Assembly: GCA_038230695.1 (NCBI GenBank)
Contig: JBBRMT010000044.1
Location: forward strand, 1 to 23,146
Source: QHBQ01 sp038230695
GTDB lineage: Bacteria > Chloroflexota > Chloroflexia > QHBQ01
Length of the DNA: 23,146 bases
Reading direction: 5' to 3'
A model generated the notes under the pieces. The model searched no databases and had not been told where the DNA came from. It saw nothing but the letters and a program-made list of their open reading frames with translations. Of the stretch, positions 13,743 through 22,139 are shown one piece after another (positions within the stretch are counted from its first letter, which is position 1; each line of letters opens with the position of its first letter). The translations under genes and the position numbers were made by a program.

Positions 13743-13765
13743 ATCCCGATGTTTGTCATTGGGAT
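13743..13765 (+). terminator. Hairpin after the secreted-protein gene
   Basis: ATCCCGATG pairs with CATTGGGAT (9 bases with one G-T pair) around loop TTTGT. Downstream is only moderately T-rich, so termination strength is uncertain. Confidence 0.5.
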
Positions 13766-13792
13766 GCCTCACGTATTTATTTGTAACCCAAA

Positions 13793-13822
13793 TTGGCACA
13801 GGCGCGTATTATAAGTTATAAA
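13793..13822 (+). promoter_or_regulatory. Promoter of the small membrane-protein gene
   Basis: TTGGCA (13793-13798) and TTATAA/TATAAA (13816-13822) with 17-18 bases between them, about 50 bases before the start codon. Confidence 0.55.
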
Positions 13823-13868
13823 GGGTATCAGGGTAGCTATTCGAAGCATTTGGAGGGAGGGTTATAAT

Positions 13869-14495
13869 ATGAGCGTCAACGAACATCATAACCAGCACGA
13901 GCAACCGCCCGAACCTACTTCCGTACTGATCGAAGATTATCGTGGGCCGGGTGCCGACCAAGCCAAGCCCTATCCATCTGAACACCATATCATTCCCGCC
14001 ATAACCACACCAGCCCAGCAGGAGCCAGAGCCACCGTGGATAACGAACAACCGCGATCTTGCACGCATGAATTGGCTGCGGCGCTGGTTGATGCGGCGGG
14101 TCGGTGATGATGACCCAGTGCTTTATCAGGCGGTTAGAAATGTTGCTTCTGCTGCGGTGGTTACGCTGTTGCTAATTATCACCGCCCTGTCTGGCATTCC
14201 AGGCTATAGCGCGCCTCTCAGCGTCCCCCTGGGACACACAATTCTTGACCAGGATTCTCGCTGGCGGGACACCTTGCGGGGATTGGCGGTATTTTCGTTG
14301 TACATCGCTGCTACTGCCTCAGTCAGCATTATTGTTAGCGGGTTTAAAGTGCGCTCGAATCTTTGGCGCTCCAGCCATCTGCAACTTGCCAATCGTCTTG
14401 CCTGGCTGGTCATTGTACTAGCGCCCTTGTTGCTTGTAGCAGCAGGGGTTGGCATATTCTTCATCCTCTCCTACTATGTGCAGCATGGAAGTTAG
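13869..14495 (+). CDS. Three-helix membrane protein, unknown function
   Basis: A 208-residue protein. The first 90 or so residues are polar, His/Pro/Glu-rich and probably disordered (MSVNEHHNQHEQPPEP). Next is a basic patch RRWLMRRV, then three hydrophobic segments: VASAAVVTLLLIITALSGI, LAVFSLYIAATASVSIIVSG and LAWLVIVLAPLLLVAAGVGIF. GGAGGGAGGG lies 7 bases before the ATG. I recognise no family. Together with the following glycosyltransferase it is in an envelope-related stretch, but that gene has its own promoter located directly after the present stop codon. Confidence 0.8.
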   Translation: MSVNEHHNQHEQPPEPTSVLIEDYRGPGADQAKPYPSEHHIIPAITTPAQQEPEPPWITNNRDLARMNWLRRWLMRRVGDDDPVLYQAVRNVASAAVVTLLLIITALSGIPGYSAPLSVPLGHTILDQDSRWRDTLRGLAVFSLYIAATASVSIIVSGFKVRSNLWRSSHLQLANRLAWLVIVLAPLLLVAAGVGIFFILSYYVQHGS

Positions 14496-14501
14496 CACCT
14501 G

Positions 14502-14530
14502 TTGCTCCTCGACCCGCGCACCTGTATAAT
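14502..14530 (+). promoter_or_regulatory. Promoter placed for a leaderless mRNA
   Basis: TTGCTC (14502-14507), a 17-base spacer and perfect TATAAT (14525-14530). The ATG of the next gene begins 7 bases after the -10 box, so transcription should start at or next to the start codon. Confidence 0.7.
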
Positions 14531-14536
14531 ATCCCC

Positions 14537-16012
14537 ATGTCTACCCCGAACCGCACGATTGCTCTGATAGCCGCGCTGCTGGCGGTGCCGCTGGCCTGCC
14601 TGGCGGCGATAATCAGCTTCCCGCTGCTCGACCTCTACGCCACGCAGCCGATCACTGGTCGTGCCACTGGCCTCGACATCGTGTTCAACTCCGATCATTT
14701 GTTGTTCGACGCGATTTTCCTGGTCTCGATCGTTGCCTACCTGGCTGCTATCTATCTCATGCCTCTGTTGCCCGATCCACACCTGCGCTGGCTGATTATC
14801 GCCACGCCGATCATCGCCGCGCTGCTGATGATATTCTTCTACCCGCTCACCTCCACCGACATCTACGACCTGACCTTCCGCGCCCATATCACTAATCGCG
14901 GCGGCAACCCGCTCACCGCTATCCCCTTCGACTTTCGCTACTACCCCGACGGCAGCAAGGATCACCTATACGGCTTCGTGGCCTGGTTCAACGATCCGTC
15001 GCCTTATGGTCCGGCCTGGGAGGCGCTGGCCGCATTCGCCAACCTGTTCGCAGGCGCGGATCTACTCGCCAGCCTGTTTGCCTTCAAGCTAATTGCGCTA
15101 CTCAGCCTGATTGCCTGCACTGTGCTGGTGGTCGCCATTGCCCGCCAAATCGGCAGCCCGCCACTGCGAACCTATTATGTATTTGCGGCCAGCCCCCTCG
15201 TGCTGTTCGACGCGATCGGCAACGGCCACAACGACCTCACCCTGGTCGCCGCGATGCTGCTGGGCGTGTACTTGTTGCTGCGCGGCTGGCTGGGGTTGGC
15301 GTTGCCTACCTTCACCCTCGGCGTGCTGATTAAGTTCGTTCCCCTGCTGCTGCTGCCGCTGGTTCTTATCTACGTGCTGCGCCGTTGGGGTTGGGCTACC
15401 GCTGCCCGCCACTTTGCTATTGGCGCTGCCCTCAGCGTGGCCCTGCTGATCGCCTTCTATGCCCCGTTCTGGGATGGCTGGCAGACAATCGCCCCGTTGC
15501 AACGCACCGCATTGTTCACCAACTCGCTAGCCGCCGCATGGGTGAAGGCGATCAACCTGCTGGGGGTGGGTCTCAGTACCGCCCGTACCCTAGCGCTGGG
15601 CCTCGCCGCGCTGTTCACCGTTGCGCTAATCGGCTGGCAGCTGCGCCGCCTGTGGCATACCCCCACCGCGCAGCTTGACACCGCCTTCATCGAAAGCAGC
15701 GCCGCCGTGCTGCTCTACTTCGCTGCCTTCGCCCTCGCCTGGTGGCAGCCCTGGTACTTGCTCTGGGCATTGCCCTTCCTCGCGCTTCGTCCGGTTGGCG
15801 GGCGGCTGCTGGCGCTAAGGGCTATCTACGCGGTGGCGTTCCTGTATTATTTCTTCAATACGCTGGAAAAGGTGAAGGTCGGCCCTGGCGATCACGAGAA
15901 CTGGCTGGGCTTGTTCATCTTCCTACCGCTTATCGCAGTCACGCTCTGGGTCTGGTGGCGGGGGCGGCAGCAGCGACAGCAGCCTGCTCCCTCTATGAGC
16001 TTATTTTTATAA
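14537..16012 (+). CDS. GT-C (GT87/mannosyltransferase-like) membrane glycosyltransferase
   Basis: A 491-residue polytopic membrane protein with about ten to twelve hydrophobic segments. The first extracytoplasmic loop contains STDIYDLTFRAHI, with the acidic residues expected of polyprenyl-phosphate-sugar-dependent GT-C enzymes. Later there is FDAIGNGHNDLTLVAAMLLG and FALAWWQPWYLLWALPFL, typical of the GT87/alpha-mannosyltransferase group. It likely transfers a sugar from a lipid carrier to an envelope glycan on the outer face of the membrane; the sugar and acceptor cannot be told. The ATG at 14537 was chosen because a perfect -10 box lies just before it; the longer open frame from 14363 overlaps the previous gene. 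No Shine-Dalgarno is present. Confidence 0.82.
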   Translation: MSTPNRTIALIAALLAVPLACLAAIISFPLLDLYATQPITGRATGLDIVFNSDHLLFDAIFLVSIVAYLAAIYLMPLLPDPHLRWLIIATPIIAALLMIFFYPLTSTDIYDLTFRAHITNRGGNPLTAIPFDFRYYPDGSKDHLYGFVAWFNDPSPYGPAWEALAAFANLFAGADLLASLFAFKLIALLSLIACTVLVVAIARQIGSPPLRTYYVFAASPLVLFDAIGNGHNDLTLVAAMLLGVYLLLRGWLGLALPTFTLGVLIKFVPLLLLPLVLIYVLRRWGWATAARHFAIGAALSVALLIAFYAPFWDGWQTIAPLQRTALFTNSLAAAWVKAINLLGVGLSTARTLALGLAALFTVALIGWQLRRLWHTPTAQLDTAFIESSAAVLLYFAAFALAWWQPWYLLWALPFLALRPVGGRLLALRAIYAVAFLYYFFNTLEKVKVGPGDHENWLGLFIFLPLIAVTLWVWWRGRQQRQQPAPSMSLFL

Positions 16013-16378
16013 GTCGCAAAGTGTAATGGTGCAAGACAACAGTCGGCTGCCGAGTTACCGGGGGTTGGGGGCGTAGCCCTTTGTTGCAGCTTTATCAATG
16101 CCTATCTTTGGCAGACGGGCTGCCCAGCATGGAGGTTGGGGAGCCGCCCCATGCCGGCACTAAGGGCCACGTTTATCTCGCGCCATCGCTAGGCGCACAA
16201 CTGCCGTCAGATTGGAACATTGGCGCTGGCGATAAGCATTGATGCGCCGCGCCGATCGGAGCTACGCTCCCAGCCCTCGGTAACTCGGCGAGTGGCGCGT
16301 TATTCCCACTACTACTAGCCCTTCACCGCTATGATTAACGTTTTGCCCGCTGGGTCGCGGAGGGGTCAGAGGTTGTTC
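16013..16378. other. Non-coding spacer between convergent genes
   Basis: No credible gene in 366 bases. It holds the large inverted repeat at 16049-16289 and a smaller GC-rich hairpin near 16118-16145 (GCATGG...CCATGC). It may act as a two-way transcription barrier. Confidence 0.6.
16049..16289. repeat. Large imperfect inverted repeat
   Basis: The left arm (16049-16106) and the reverse complement of the right arm (16231-16289) share GCCGAGTTACCG, a near-match GGGTTGGGGGCGTAGC versus GGGCTGGGAGCGTAGC, then after 15-16 unrelated bases ATCAATGC and TATC. The order and spacing are conserved, so the arms are old copies of one element in opposite orientation. Confidence 0.7.
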
Positions 16379-19300
16379 CTAGTCCGGCAGCAACTGATAA
16401 ATCCAAACGTCTTCAGGCTGGGCGTGCCAGGCGAAATCCGGCCAGGAAGTCCATAGCCGTACATTGCCATCCCACAGCCTTCGCTCCTGAAAGTGGGTGA
16501 TGTAGCGGAGGTGGGGGTTGACCGCCAACTGGTCGCGCATCTTCGGCCAACCTGTTCCCCACCAGTAGGTCGCCACCAACACGTATTTGATCCCCCACCC
16601 TTGCAGCAAGGGCCACACACGCTGATCGTTAGGGAAGCTGGCTAGCGGCTGCGCCACATCGGGTCGCTGGAATAGCGCGGGCAGGAAGCTCTCATAGCCG
16701 TATGTAATCGGCTTGCCGTGATAGACGCTCGACCACATCGCCGGGCCACTTAGCTGCGCGTAATCGGTGGGGAACATCGTCACCGGCGTATTGCCCACCT
16801 GTGCCGCCAGCCACACGTCTAGCGGCTGGCTCTCAACTCGGCTCATGCCGAAAGCGTAGGGGTTGGCGGCAAAGTCGCATAGCAGCACGATGGTCAAAGC
16901 CACGATGGTCAGCCGCCGATAAGGGGCGAAGCGTGGTCGGGCCAGCAGCATCGCCAGCCCCAACGCGGCCAGCACGATCACCGCCAGTGTCACGATCAGG
17001 CCGAAGCGGGCGTATGCGCGGATGGCGCTGAATAGCGGCACAAACTTGTAGAGCAACCAGCCAGGCAGCCATAGTGTTGCGTTGGGGTCGCTGCCGCCAA
17101 CCTTCAGCTTGTCGAACAGGACACCTATATGGAAGCCGAGGCCGAACGATAGCACGAACGCCAATGCGCTGATTAGCAAGTATGGCATAAACGGGAAGTT
17201 CGCCAGTGGCGATGCTGCCTGTCTGCGTTCTCGCCGCCAGCCGGCTAGCGCGAACCCGAATAGGCCAAGCGGTACTACCCCCAGGTATAGGTTATCCTCC
17301 AGCGGGTTTTGCCAGCGGTGTAGCTGCATAAAGGTTTCACCCCACAGCGGGTGCAATTCGCTGGGCAAAAAGTAATCGGTTGGCACGGCAGAGTTCTGGT
17401 TCGCCAACTGTTCGCTGTACGCCAGGCTGCCCGTGTCACGCAATTGCAAATACGGCAATGCGAACGGCCCGACCATGATGGCTACGGCAACTATAAAGGC
17501 CAACAGAGTTTTGAGTTGGGGGTAGCGGATGTTTGTAGGGGCGTGATTTATCCCGCCCGTGCTGGGCGCAATTGATTGCGCCCCTATAGGTGGGTTGGGC
17601 GTAGGGGCGGGATTTATTCCAACCTGCTGACCGGCGCGGCGCAATTGCCACCAGCGTAGGGCTAGATAGAGCGGCACGAACAGACCGATGATTGCCGCAT
17701 AGTACCAGGCTTCCCAGCAGCAGAGCGCGAAGAAGATGCCGCCAATCAGCCCATCCTGCCAGCGGCGACGGCGAACCATCTTTTCCAGAAACAGGAAGGT
17801 GAGCGGCAGCCACTCGGTGCCGAGCATCTGCAAGTGGCCGCCCATCTGGGTCATGCGATAGGGGCAGAAGGCGAAGGCCAGCCCGGCGAGTAGGGCAATG
17901 AGGGTCGAGTTTTGAGTTTTGAGTTTTGAGTTTTGAGTTGTGGATCCTATAAGGGCGGGATTTGTCCCGCCCTGCTGTCCTAGACTCCCTCCCCCATATC
18001 GAGGGGGGGTTGGGGTGAGGGGCGGGGCATCGAGTAGATACCTTACCAGCAGGTACATCCCCCAGCCGGAGACCACGAAAGAGAGTAGCACTAGCAGGTT
18101 ATAACTGACAATCGGGCCGAAGATAGCGGTTGTCGGGATAGTGGCGAGGGTATTGGCGGGGGTTAGTTCGCCCTGGGCCAGATTGAAACCGGCTGGGTAG
18201 AAGACGTTGGGGTTATAGGTGAGCGAGGAGCCGGGTGGCGGATTGCCAAATAGCGCATTGCCCACCCACCAGATTTTGTACAGGAAGTTGAAGTTATCCA
18301 TCGGCCAGCCAGGGACGCGGCGGGGCAGGTCGAGGATGTAGGGCCAGGTGAAAATGATGGTGGCGATTAGATAGAAGAGTGGCACGGCCACTGCGTGGAC
18401 CAACCAGACGTGCCAGATGCGCCAGCCGCGCAACCAACCTGCCCCTCGCGCCAGCCACGTTTCGAGTGGGGCGCGTTGCACAAACGCCGACAACGGCAGC
18501 AGCAGCAACGTAATCGCGCCGCTGAGTGGCAACCCCTCTAGCGGCCCGCCGATCCAGATTAGCAATGCGAACAGTGGCAAAACCAGGTAAGCGGCGAACC
18601 GGACGCGAGGTGAGTAGGCCGCTGGCAACAGGCCGCCAACTGCGACGATCAGCAACAGCCAGAGCAAGGCCAGGCTGGGGGGTGGTAGCAGCAGGCCAAA
18701 CGCGGCATTGCTCTCAGCGCGGGCGGCGTAGTAAATAACCCCCACCGCACGGTAGTCCTGGTCGGATAGGTAGAAGGTAGCAGTGGGCCGCAGGGTGATG
18801 GTCAGGCGGGGGTCGAGCGATAGATCGTGGTAGTCGAAGCTATAGTCGGCAATCTGATTGGTCAGGCTGATGGTGGTAACGTAGCTGCCGTCCACCCAGA
18901 TTTCGCTGGCAGCGGGTGGCGCTGGGGTTGGTCGCGCCCCGCTCAGGGTCAGCGTGATATGCTCGGCATCGCTGATGCGAGCCAGAGTGATGTTCGACTC
19001 ATACTTGCTCCAGCGGTAATCACGGCCATTGTCGTGCTGCGGGGCATAGAAGTTGCCCAACGCGGCCTCGTCGCCTTGCCCCGCGCCAACGCTGACGCTC
19101 GCCGACTGCTGATATAGCAACAGCAGCACACCAGCCATCGCTAGCGGATACAGCCAGGGCGCACTACGGCGCAGGGTGGTCGCGCTAATCACTGCCTCTG
19201 TCTGTAGGTATACGCTTGCTCCAATCGGTGCATAAGCAATAACCCTGATGAACTGATTCGGCCTTAATTCGGGAAGAGAGTTTGATGCTGGTTGCCGCTT

Positions 19301-19645
19301 GCTCCATGCTCCACCGAACTTGATTAGCGCCACTGCTAGCAGGAAGCCAAGCATCGCCAGCGGACCATAGGGTGGCTCATGGGTGGTACTGAAGAATATT
19401 GCCGCAATCGTCAGCAGGGCGGTAAGCAACGGCTGGCGGGTGGTTAGGGCCATGATTAGCACGATAGCAGCGATGCCAATCCACCACACCAGCGAACCGA
19501 ACAGCCGATTGGTGCCGAAGCTACAGTAAACCAGCGTTCCCGCCCCTAGCACAGCAAATATCCAGCTTGGGACACGCAGATGGGCATATATTGCGGCGAC
19601 CGTCAGCATCGTCACAACCCAGGCAAGTGCGCCTACTTCCGACAC
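16379..19645 (-). CDS. Giant membrane protein: membrane domain fused to GT-C-like protein
   Basis: An open frame of 1088 residues starting with GTG at 19645. Residues 1 to about 110 (EVGALAWVVTMLTVAAIYAH ... EPPYGPLAMLGFLL) look like the C-terminal half of the protein encoded just upstream. From about residue 165 on, a different protein seems to begin: a membrane helix, a beta-sandwich-like exterior domain (NFYAPQHDNGRDYRWSKYES), many membrane helices and a C-terminal exterior region (TPVTMFPTDYAQLSGPAMW, YHGKPITYGYESFLPALF, GIKYVLVATYWW). This is as in large GT39-like/GT-C envelope proteins. Two loops carry peptides encoded by interspersed repeats (17535-17620 and 17907-18025). Real start and whether one polypeptide is made are open; the second protein may have its own start near 19190. 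Confidence 0.7.
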   Translation of the reverse strand: MSEVGALAWVVTMLTVAAIYAHLRVPSWIFAVLGAGTLVYCSFGTNRLFGSLVWWIGIAAIVLIMALTTRQPLLTALLTIAAIFFSTTHEPPYGPLAMLGFLLAVALIKFGGAWSKRQPASNSLPELRPNQFIRVIAYAPIGASVYLQTEAVISATTLRRSAPWLYPLAMAGVLLLLYQQSASVSVGAGQGDEAALGNFYAPQHDNGRDYRWSKYESNITLARISDAEHITLTLSGARPTPAPPAASEIWVDGSYVTTISLTNQIADYSFDYHDLSLDPRLTITLRPTATFYLSDQDYRAVGVIYYAARAESNAAFGLLLPPPSLALLWLLLIVAVGGLLPAAYSPRVRFAAYLVLPLFALLIWIGGPLEGLPLSGAITLLLLPLSAFVQRAPLETWLARGAGWLRGWRIWHVWLVHAVAVPLFYLIATIIFTWPYILDLPRRVPGWPMDNFNFLYKIWWVGNALFGNPPPGSSLTYNPNVFYPAGFNLAQGELTPANTLATIPTTAIFGPIVSYNLLVLLSFVVSGWGMYLLVRYLLDAPPLTPTPPRYGGGSLGQQGGTNPALIGSTTQNSKLKTQNSTLIALLAGLAFAFCPYRMTQMGGHLQMLGTEWLPLTFLFLEKMVRRRRWQDGLIGGIFFALCCWEAWYYAAIIGLFVPLYLALRWWQLRRAGQQVGINPAPTPNPPIGAQSIAPSTGGINHAPTNIRYPQLKTLLAFIVAVAIMVGPFALPYLQLRDTGSLAYSEQLANQNSAVPTDYFLPSELHPLWGETFMQLHRWQNPLEDNLYLGVVPLGLFGFALAGWRRERRQAASPLANFPFMPYLLISALAFVLSFGLGFHIGVLFDKLKVGGSDPNATLWLPGWLLYKFVPLFSAIRAYARFGLIVTLAVIVLAALGLAMLLARPRFAPYRRLTIVALTIVLLCDFAANPYAFGMSRVESQPLDVWLAAQVGNTPVTMFPTDYAQLSGPAMWSSVYHGKPITYGYESFLPALFQRPDVAQPLASFPNDQRVWPLLQGWGIKYVLVATYWWGTGWPKMRDQLAVNPHLRYITHFQERRLWDGNVRLWTSWPDFAWHAQPEDVWIYQLLPD
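17535..17620. repeat. Cluster of short hairpin repeats inside the GT-C gene
   Basis: GTAGGGGCGTGATTTATCCC, the palindrome GGGCGCAATTGATTGCGCCC (17564-17583) and GTAGGGGCGGGATTTATTCC (17601-17620) lie side by side. They encode, in frame on the - strand, a loop peptide with GINPAP, GAQSIAP and GINHAPTNI. This looks like an intergenic-repeat cluster carried within a gene. Confidence 0.75.
17907..18025. repeat. Heptamer array plus two hairpin repeats inside the GT-C gene
   Basis: GAGTTTT is repeated four times from 17907, followed by the hairpin GGGCGGGA-TTTG-TCCCGCCC (17953-17972) and a C-rich/G-rich hairpin near 17986-18025. All are in frame and encode TQNSKLKTQNS, GGTNPALIG and LTPTPPRYGGGS in a loop between membrane helices. 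Confidence 0.8.
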
Positions 19646-20091
19646 ATAGAAGGCGATAGTATTATTGAAGAAATCTTCAGTTGCCTGCGCGAAAGCGGGG
19701 TTTGCACGGCAGGTGTATCCACCGCATACTGCATCAGTAGACCCGTACCCAGACCGCTGAGGGCATCGAATGCAGCGTAGAACACGGTGAATAGCGCAAC
19801 TGCCACCTTGCCTATTGTCGCGGCCATTCCGGGCTGGTCAGCAAGCAGCAGGTATGCGGCCAGGCCAACCAGCCCGAACAGAGGGATTTGGATTATGTGT
19901 AGAGCAATCCGCCAGCCCAATTCCGGCGGAGCCACGTTGGTCATCACCATCTTGCCATTGACGAAGTGCAGAGGGTGAAACAGATCAATCAGGCCCACAA
20001 TCAACGGCCCTACGAACAATCCTGCCACTCGTAGGCTGGCGGCTTTTTCATTGACCTGTCTGGAGTTGGCGACCACAGTCGAGACTTGCAT
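19633..20091 (-). CDS. Membrane protein, apparently frameshifted at its 3' end
   Basis: An open frame of 152 residues starting at the ATG at 20091, 6 bases after GAGGAAGGG. Hydrophobic segments include VAGLFVGPLIVGLIDLF, ALHIIQIPLFGLVGLAAYLLL and VAVALFTVFYAAFDALSGLG. The last 30 residues (SRRQLKISSIILSPSMCRK) are unlike a membrane protein. In the next frame the same bases encode AFAQATEDFFNNTIAFYVSE, which runs straight into the N-terminus of the following open frame. The simplest reading is a single protein of about 270 residues interrupted by a frameshift near AAACCCCGC (about 19694-19702). I do not recognise the family with certainty. It could be a pseudogene, an assembly error or a recoding site. 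Confidence 0.6.
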   Translation of the reverse strand: MQVSTVVANSRQVNEKAASLRVAGLFVGPLIVGLIDLFHPLHFVNGKMVMTNVAPPELGWRIALHIIQIPLFGLVGLAAYLLLADQPGMAATIGKVAVALFTVFYAAFDALSGLGTGLLMQYAVDTPAVQTPLSRRQLKISSIILSPSMCRK

Positions 20092-20117
20092 CGGCTACCC
20101 TTCCTCAAATTAGTGAA

Positions 20118-20135
20118 ATTATACACATAATTATA
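20118..20135 (-). promoter_or_regulatory. Candidate -10 boxes before the membrane-protein gene
   Basis: Two TATAAT hexamers on the - strand (20135-20130 and 20123-20118) in an AT-rich patch about 30-40 bases before the ATG at 20091. No convincing -35 box. Confidence 0.4.
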
Positions 20136-20173
20136 ACAAAAGGAGGTGAGAAGTGGAAGTTAGGGAAATACAT

Positions 20174-22057
20174 CTATGGTAGGGATTTTGCTGGTGTGTT
20201 GTCAGCCAGTTGCTCCTTGACCGTTCGCATAATCTGCGCGGCAATCTCGTAGCGGCCAAACGAGGGCATCAGGTAGATACCCTGGCCCCAGCCCCAACTG
20301 GTCTGCACGAACTCGCGGGCCATGTCAATGCCCTCAGCCATGCCGTGTTCGCCCGCCGCCTTCATCCGTTCGCGCACTGCTTCTGGCACCACCACGCCGG
20401 GGAGTTCGTTGTGGATGTACTCAGCCTGACGGTAACTCTGCAAGGGCATCACGCCCAGCAGGATGGGGATTTTGATTGGCCCCACCGCATCAAGGAAGTT
20501 ACGCAGCACCGCCGGGTCGTAGACAGGCTGGGTCATGATAAACTGTGCGCCCGCCTCTAGCTTCTGGTGCAGCCGCTCGATTTCGCGGGAAAGATCCTCG
20601 GCGGTGGGGTTCGCGCCCACCCCGATGAAGAAGCGGGCCGCTTCGCCGATTGAGTTGCCCGCCCAGTCCTGCCCCTCGTTCATCTTCTTGAGGATGGCGA
20701 CCACGCCAATGCTATCCACCTCCCAGATGCCCGCCGCGCCCGCGTAGCTGCCGTTGTGCAGCGGATCGCCGGTTATCGCCAGGATATTGCGAATCCCGTG
20801 CGCGTGTGCGCCCAGCAGGTCGGATTGCAAAGCCAGCAGGTTGCGGTCACGGGGGGTGAAGTGGACGATAACTTCGAGGCCGACCCGCTGCTGGATAAGC
20901 AACGCGGCGGAGATGCAGTTCATCCTCATGCGGGCGGCGGCGTTGTCGGGCATATTCAGCACATCCGCGCCCTCAGCACAGAGCATCTCCGCCCCTTGTA
21001 GCATCTTGGCAGGGTTGAGGCCACGCGGCGGGGTCATCTCCACGCTGACCACGAACTGGCCCGCCGCCAGCCTGGCTGCCAGGCCGGTAGGCGGCTCGTA
21101 GGGGGCAAGCTCTTGCTCCGGCGCGGGGCTGTCGAGGATGAGGATAGGGGTAGTGGCCGGATGGGTAGGCGCTTCGTCCAGGGTCGGCAATGCCGCCCGC
21201 ATCGCGCTGATGTGCGCGGGGGTAGTGCCGCAGCAGCCACCCAACAGGGATACGCCCGCATTGACGAACGCAGGGGTCATGGTGGCAAAGTATTCGGGGG
21301 TAGCGATGTAGAAGGTGCGCCCATCGTAGTGGGTGGGCATCCCCGCGTTGGGCATCGCCGCTAGCAGACCGCTATCCGTGCCGCGCATCTCGGCCATTAC
21401 GTTCAGCACGCCCTGTGGCCCTACACTGCAGTTCGCGCCCACCACGTCCGCGCCGACATCGCGCAGGGCGGCGGCCACAATCTCCGGCTTATGCCCATCC
21501 ACGGTCAGACCATCCTCGCCGAAGGTCATCATCGCCACCACTGGCAGGTCGCAGGCAGCGCGGGCGGCCTGCACTGCTGCGCGGGCAAAGGCCAGGTCGG
21601 TCATCGTCTCAATCAGGATGAGGTCAACCCCACCTTCCAGCAGCGCGTCAATCTGTTCGCGAAAGGCGTAGCGCACCTCGGCCAGCTTGATCTTGCCGAT
21701 GGGTGCAAGGTTCTGTCCCAGCGGTCCTACCGAGCCAGCGACGAACACCGGCTTGCCAGAAATCTCGCGGGCCTCGCGGGCAATCGAAGCGGCGCGGCGA
21801 TTGAAACGGCGCACCTCGCCCTCCAGCCCATGCTGCCTCAGGCGGTAACGGTTGCCGCCAAAGGTGTTGGTCTCGATTAGCTCCGCGCCCGCCGCGATGT
21901 AGGCACGATGGATCTCCTGCACCACTTCTGGTTGGCTGACGTTAAGTTCCTCAAAGCAACGCTCGTAGGACACGCCCTTGCTGTAGAGCATCGTTCCCAT
22001 CGCGCCATCGCCCAGCAGCGGGCCACGCGCCAGCCGCTGCAAAAATGTGTTGATCAT
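20174..22057 (-). CDS. Bifunctional homocysteine S-methyltransferase/methylenetetrahydrofolate reductase
   Basis: A 627-residue protein joining two enzymes of methionine synthesis. The N-terminal domain (about 1-295) is a homocysteine S-methyltransferase with the zinc ligands Cys210 (GANCSVGPQG) and Cys275-Cys276 (GGCCGTTP), plus GDGAMGTML and ETNTFGGNRYRL. The C-terminal domain (about 330-615) is a 5,10-methylenetetrahydrofolate reductase TIM barrel (SVEMTPPRGLNP, LAITGDPLHNG, FIMTQPVYDP, PILLGVMPL). This is the YitJ-like arrangement known in Firmicutes and Chloroflexota. The protein should make methyl-tetrahydrofolate and donate methyl groups to homocysteine, although the donor used by such methyltransferase domains varies. 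A near-consensus promoter lies upstream and AGGA lies 5 bases before the ATG. No SAM-riboswitch signature was seen in the 75-base leader. Confidence 0.95.
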   Translation of the reverse strand: MINTFLQRLARGPLLGDGAMGTMLYSKGVSYERCFEELNVSQPEVVQEIHRAYIAAGAELIETNTFGGNRYRLRQHGLEGEVRRFNRRAASIAREAREISGKPVFVAGSVGPLGQNLAPIGKIKLAEVRYAFREQIDALLEGGVDLILIETMTDLAFARAAVQAARAACDLPVVAMMTFGEDGLTVDGHKPEIVAAALRDVGADVVGANCSVGPQGVLNVMAEMRGTDSGLLAAMPNAGMPTHYDGRTFYIATPEYFATMTPAFVNAGVSLLGGCCGTTPAHISAMRAALPTLDEAPTHPATTPILILDSPAPEQELAPYEPPTGLAARLAAGQFVVSVEMTPPRGLNPAKMLQGAEMLCAEGADVLNMPDNAAARMRMNCISAALLIQQRVGLEVIVHFTPRDRNLLALQSDLLGAHAHGIRNILAITGDPLHNGSYAGAAGIWEVDSIGVVAILKKMNEGQDWAGNSIGEAARFFIGVGANPTAEDLSREIERLHQKLEAGAQFIMTQPVYDPAVLRNFLDAVGPIKIPILLGVMPLQSYRQAEYIHNELPGVVVPEAVRERMKAAGEHGMAEGIDMAREFVQTSWGWGQGIYLMPSFGRYEIAAQIMRTVKEQLADNTPAKSLP

Positions 22058-22139
22058 CTATCCTATTTCCTAACCGTGTTTGCCGCTCGCGCCAGCAGAT
22101 CGCAGGGCAGCGCAGTGCCAGGGGCGGCTAAGTGTAGGC

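Noticed and set aside
14363..14536. Extended N-terminus of the GT-C glycosyltransferase
   Set aside because: It overlaps the previous membrane-protein gene and its promoter region. The residues are Cys/Ser-rich and unlike a membrane protein start.
22058..22139. SAM or similar riboswitch in the leader of the methionine/folate gene
   Set aside because: The leader is only about 75 bases, and none of the SAM-I or SAM-II core motifs was found.
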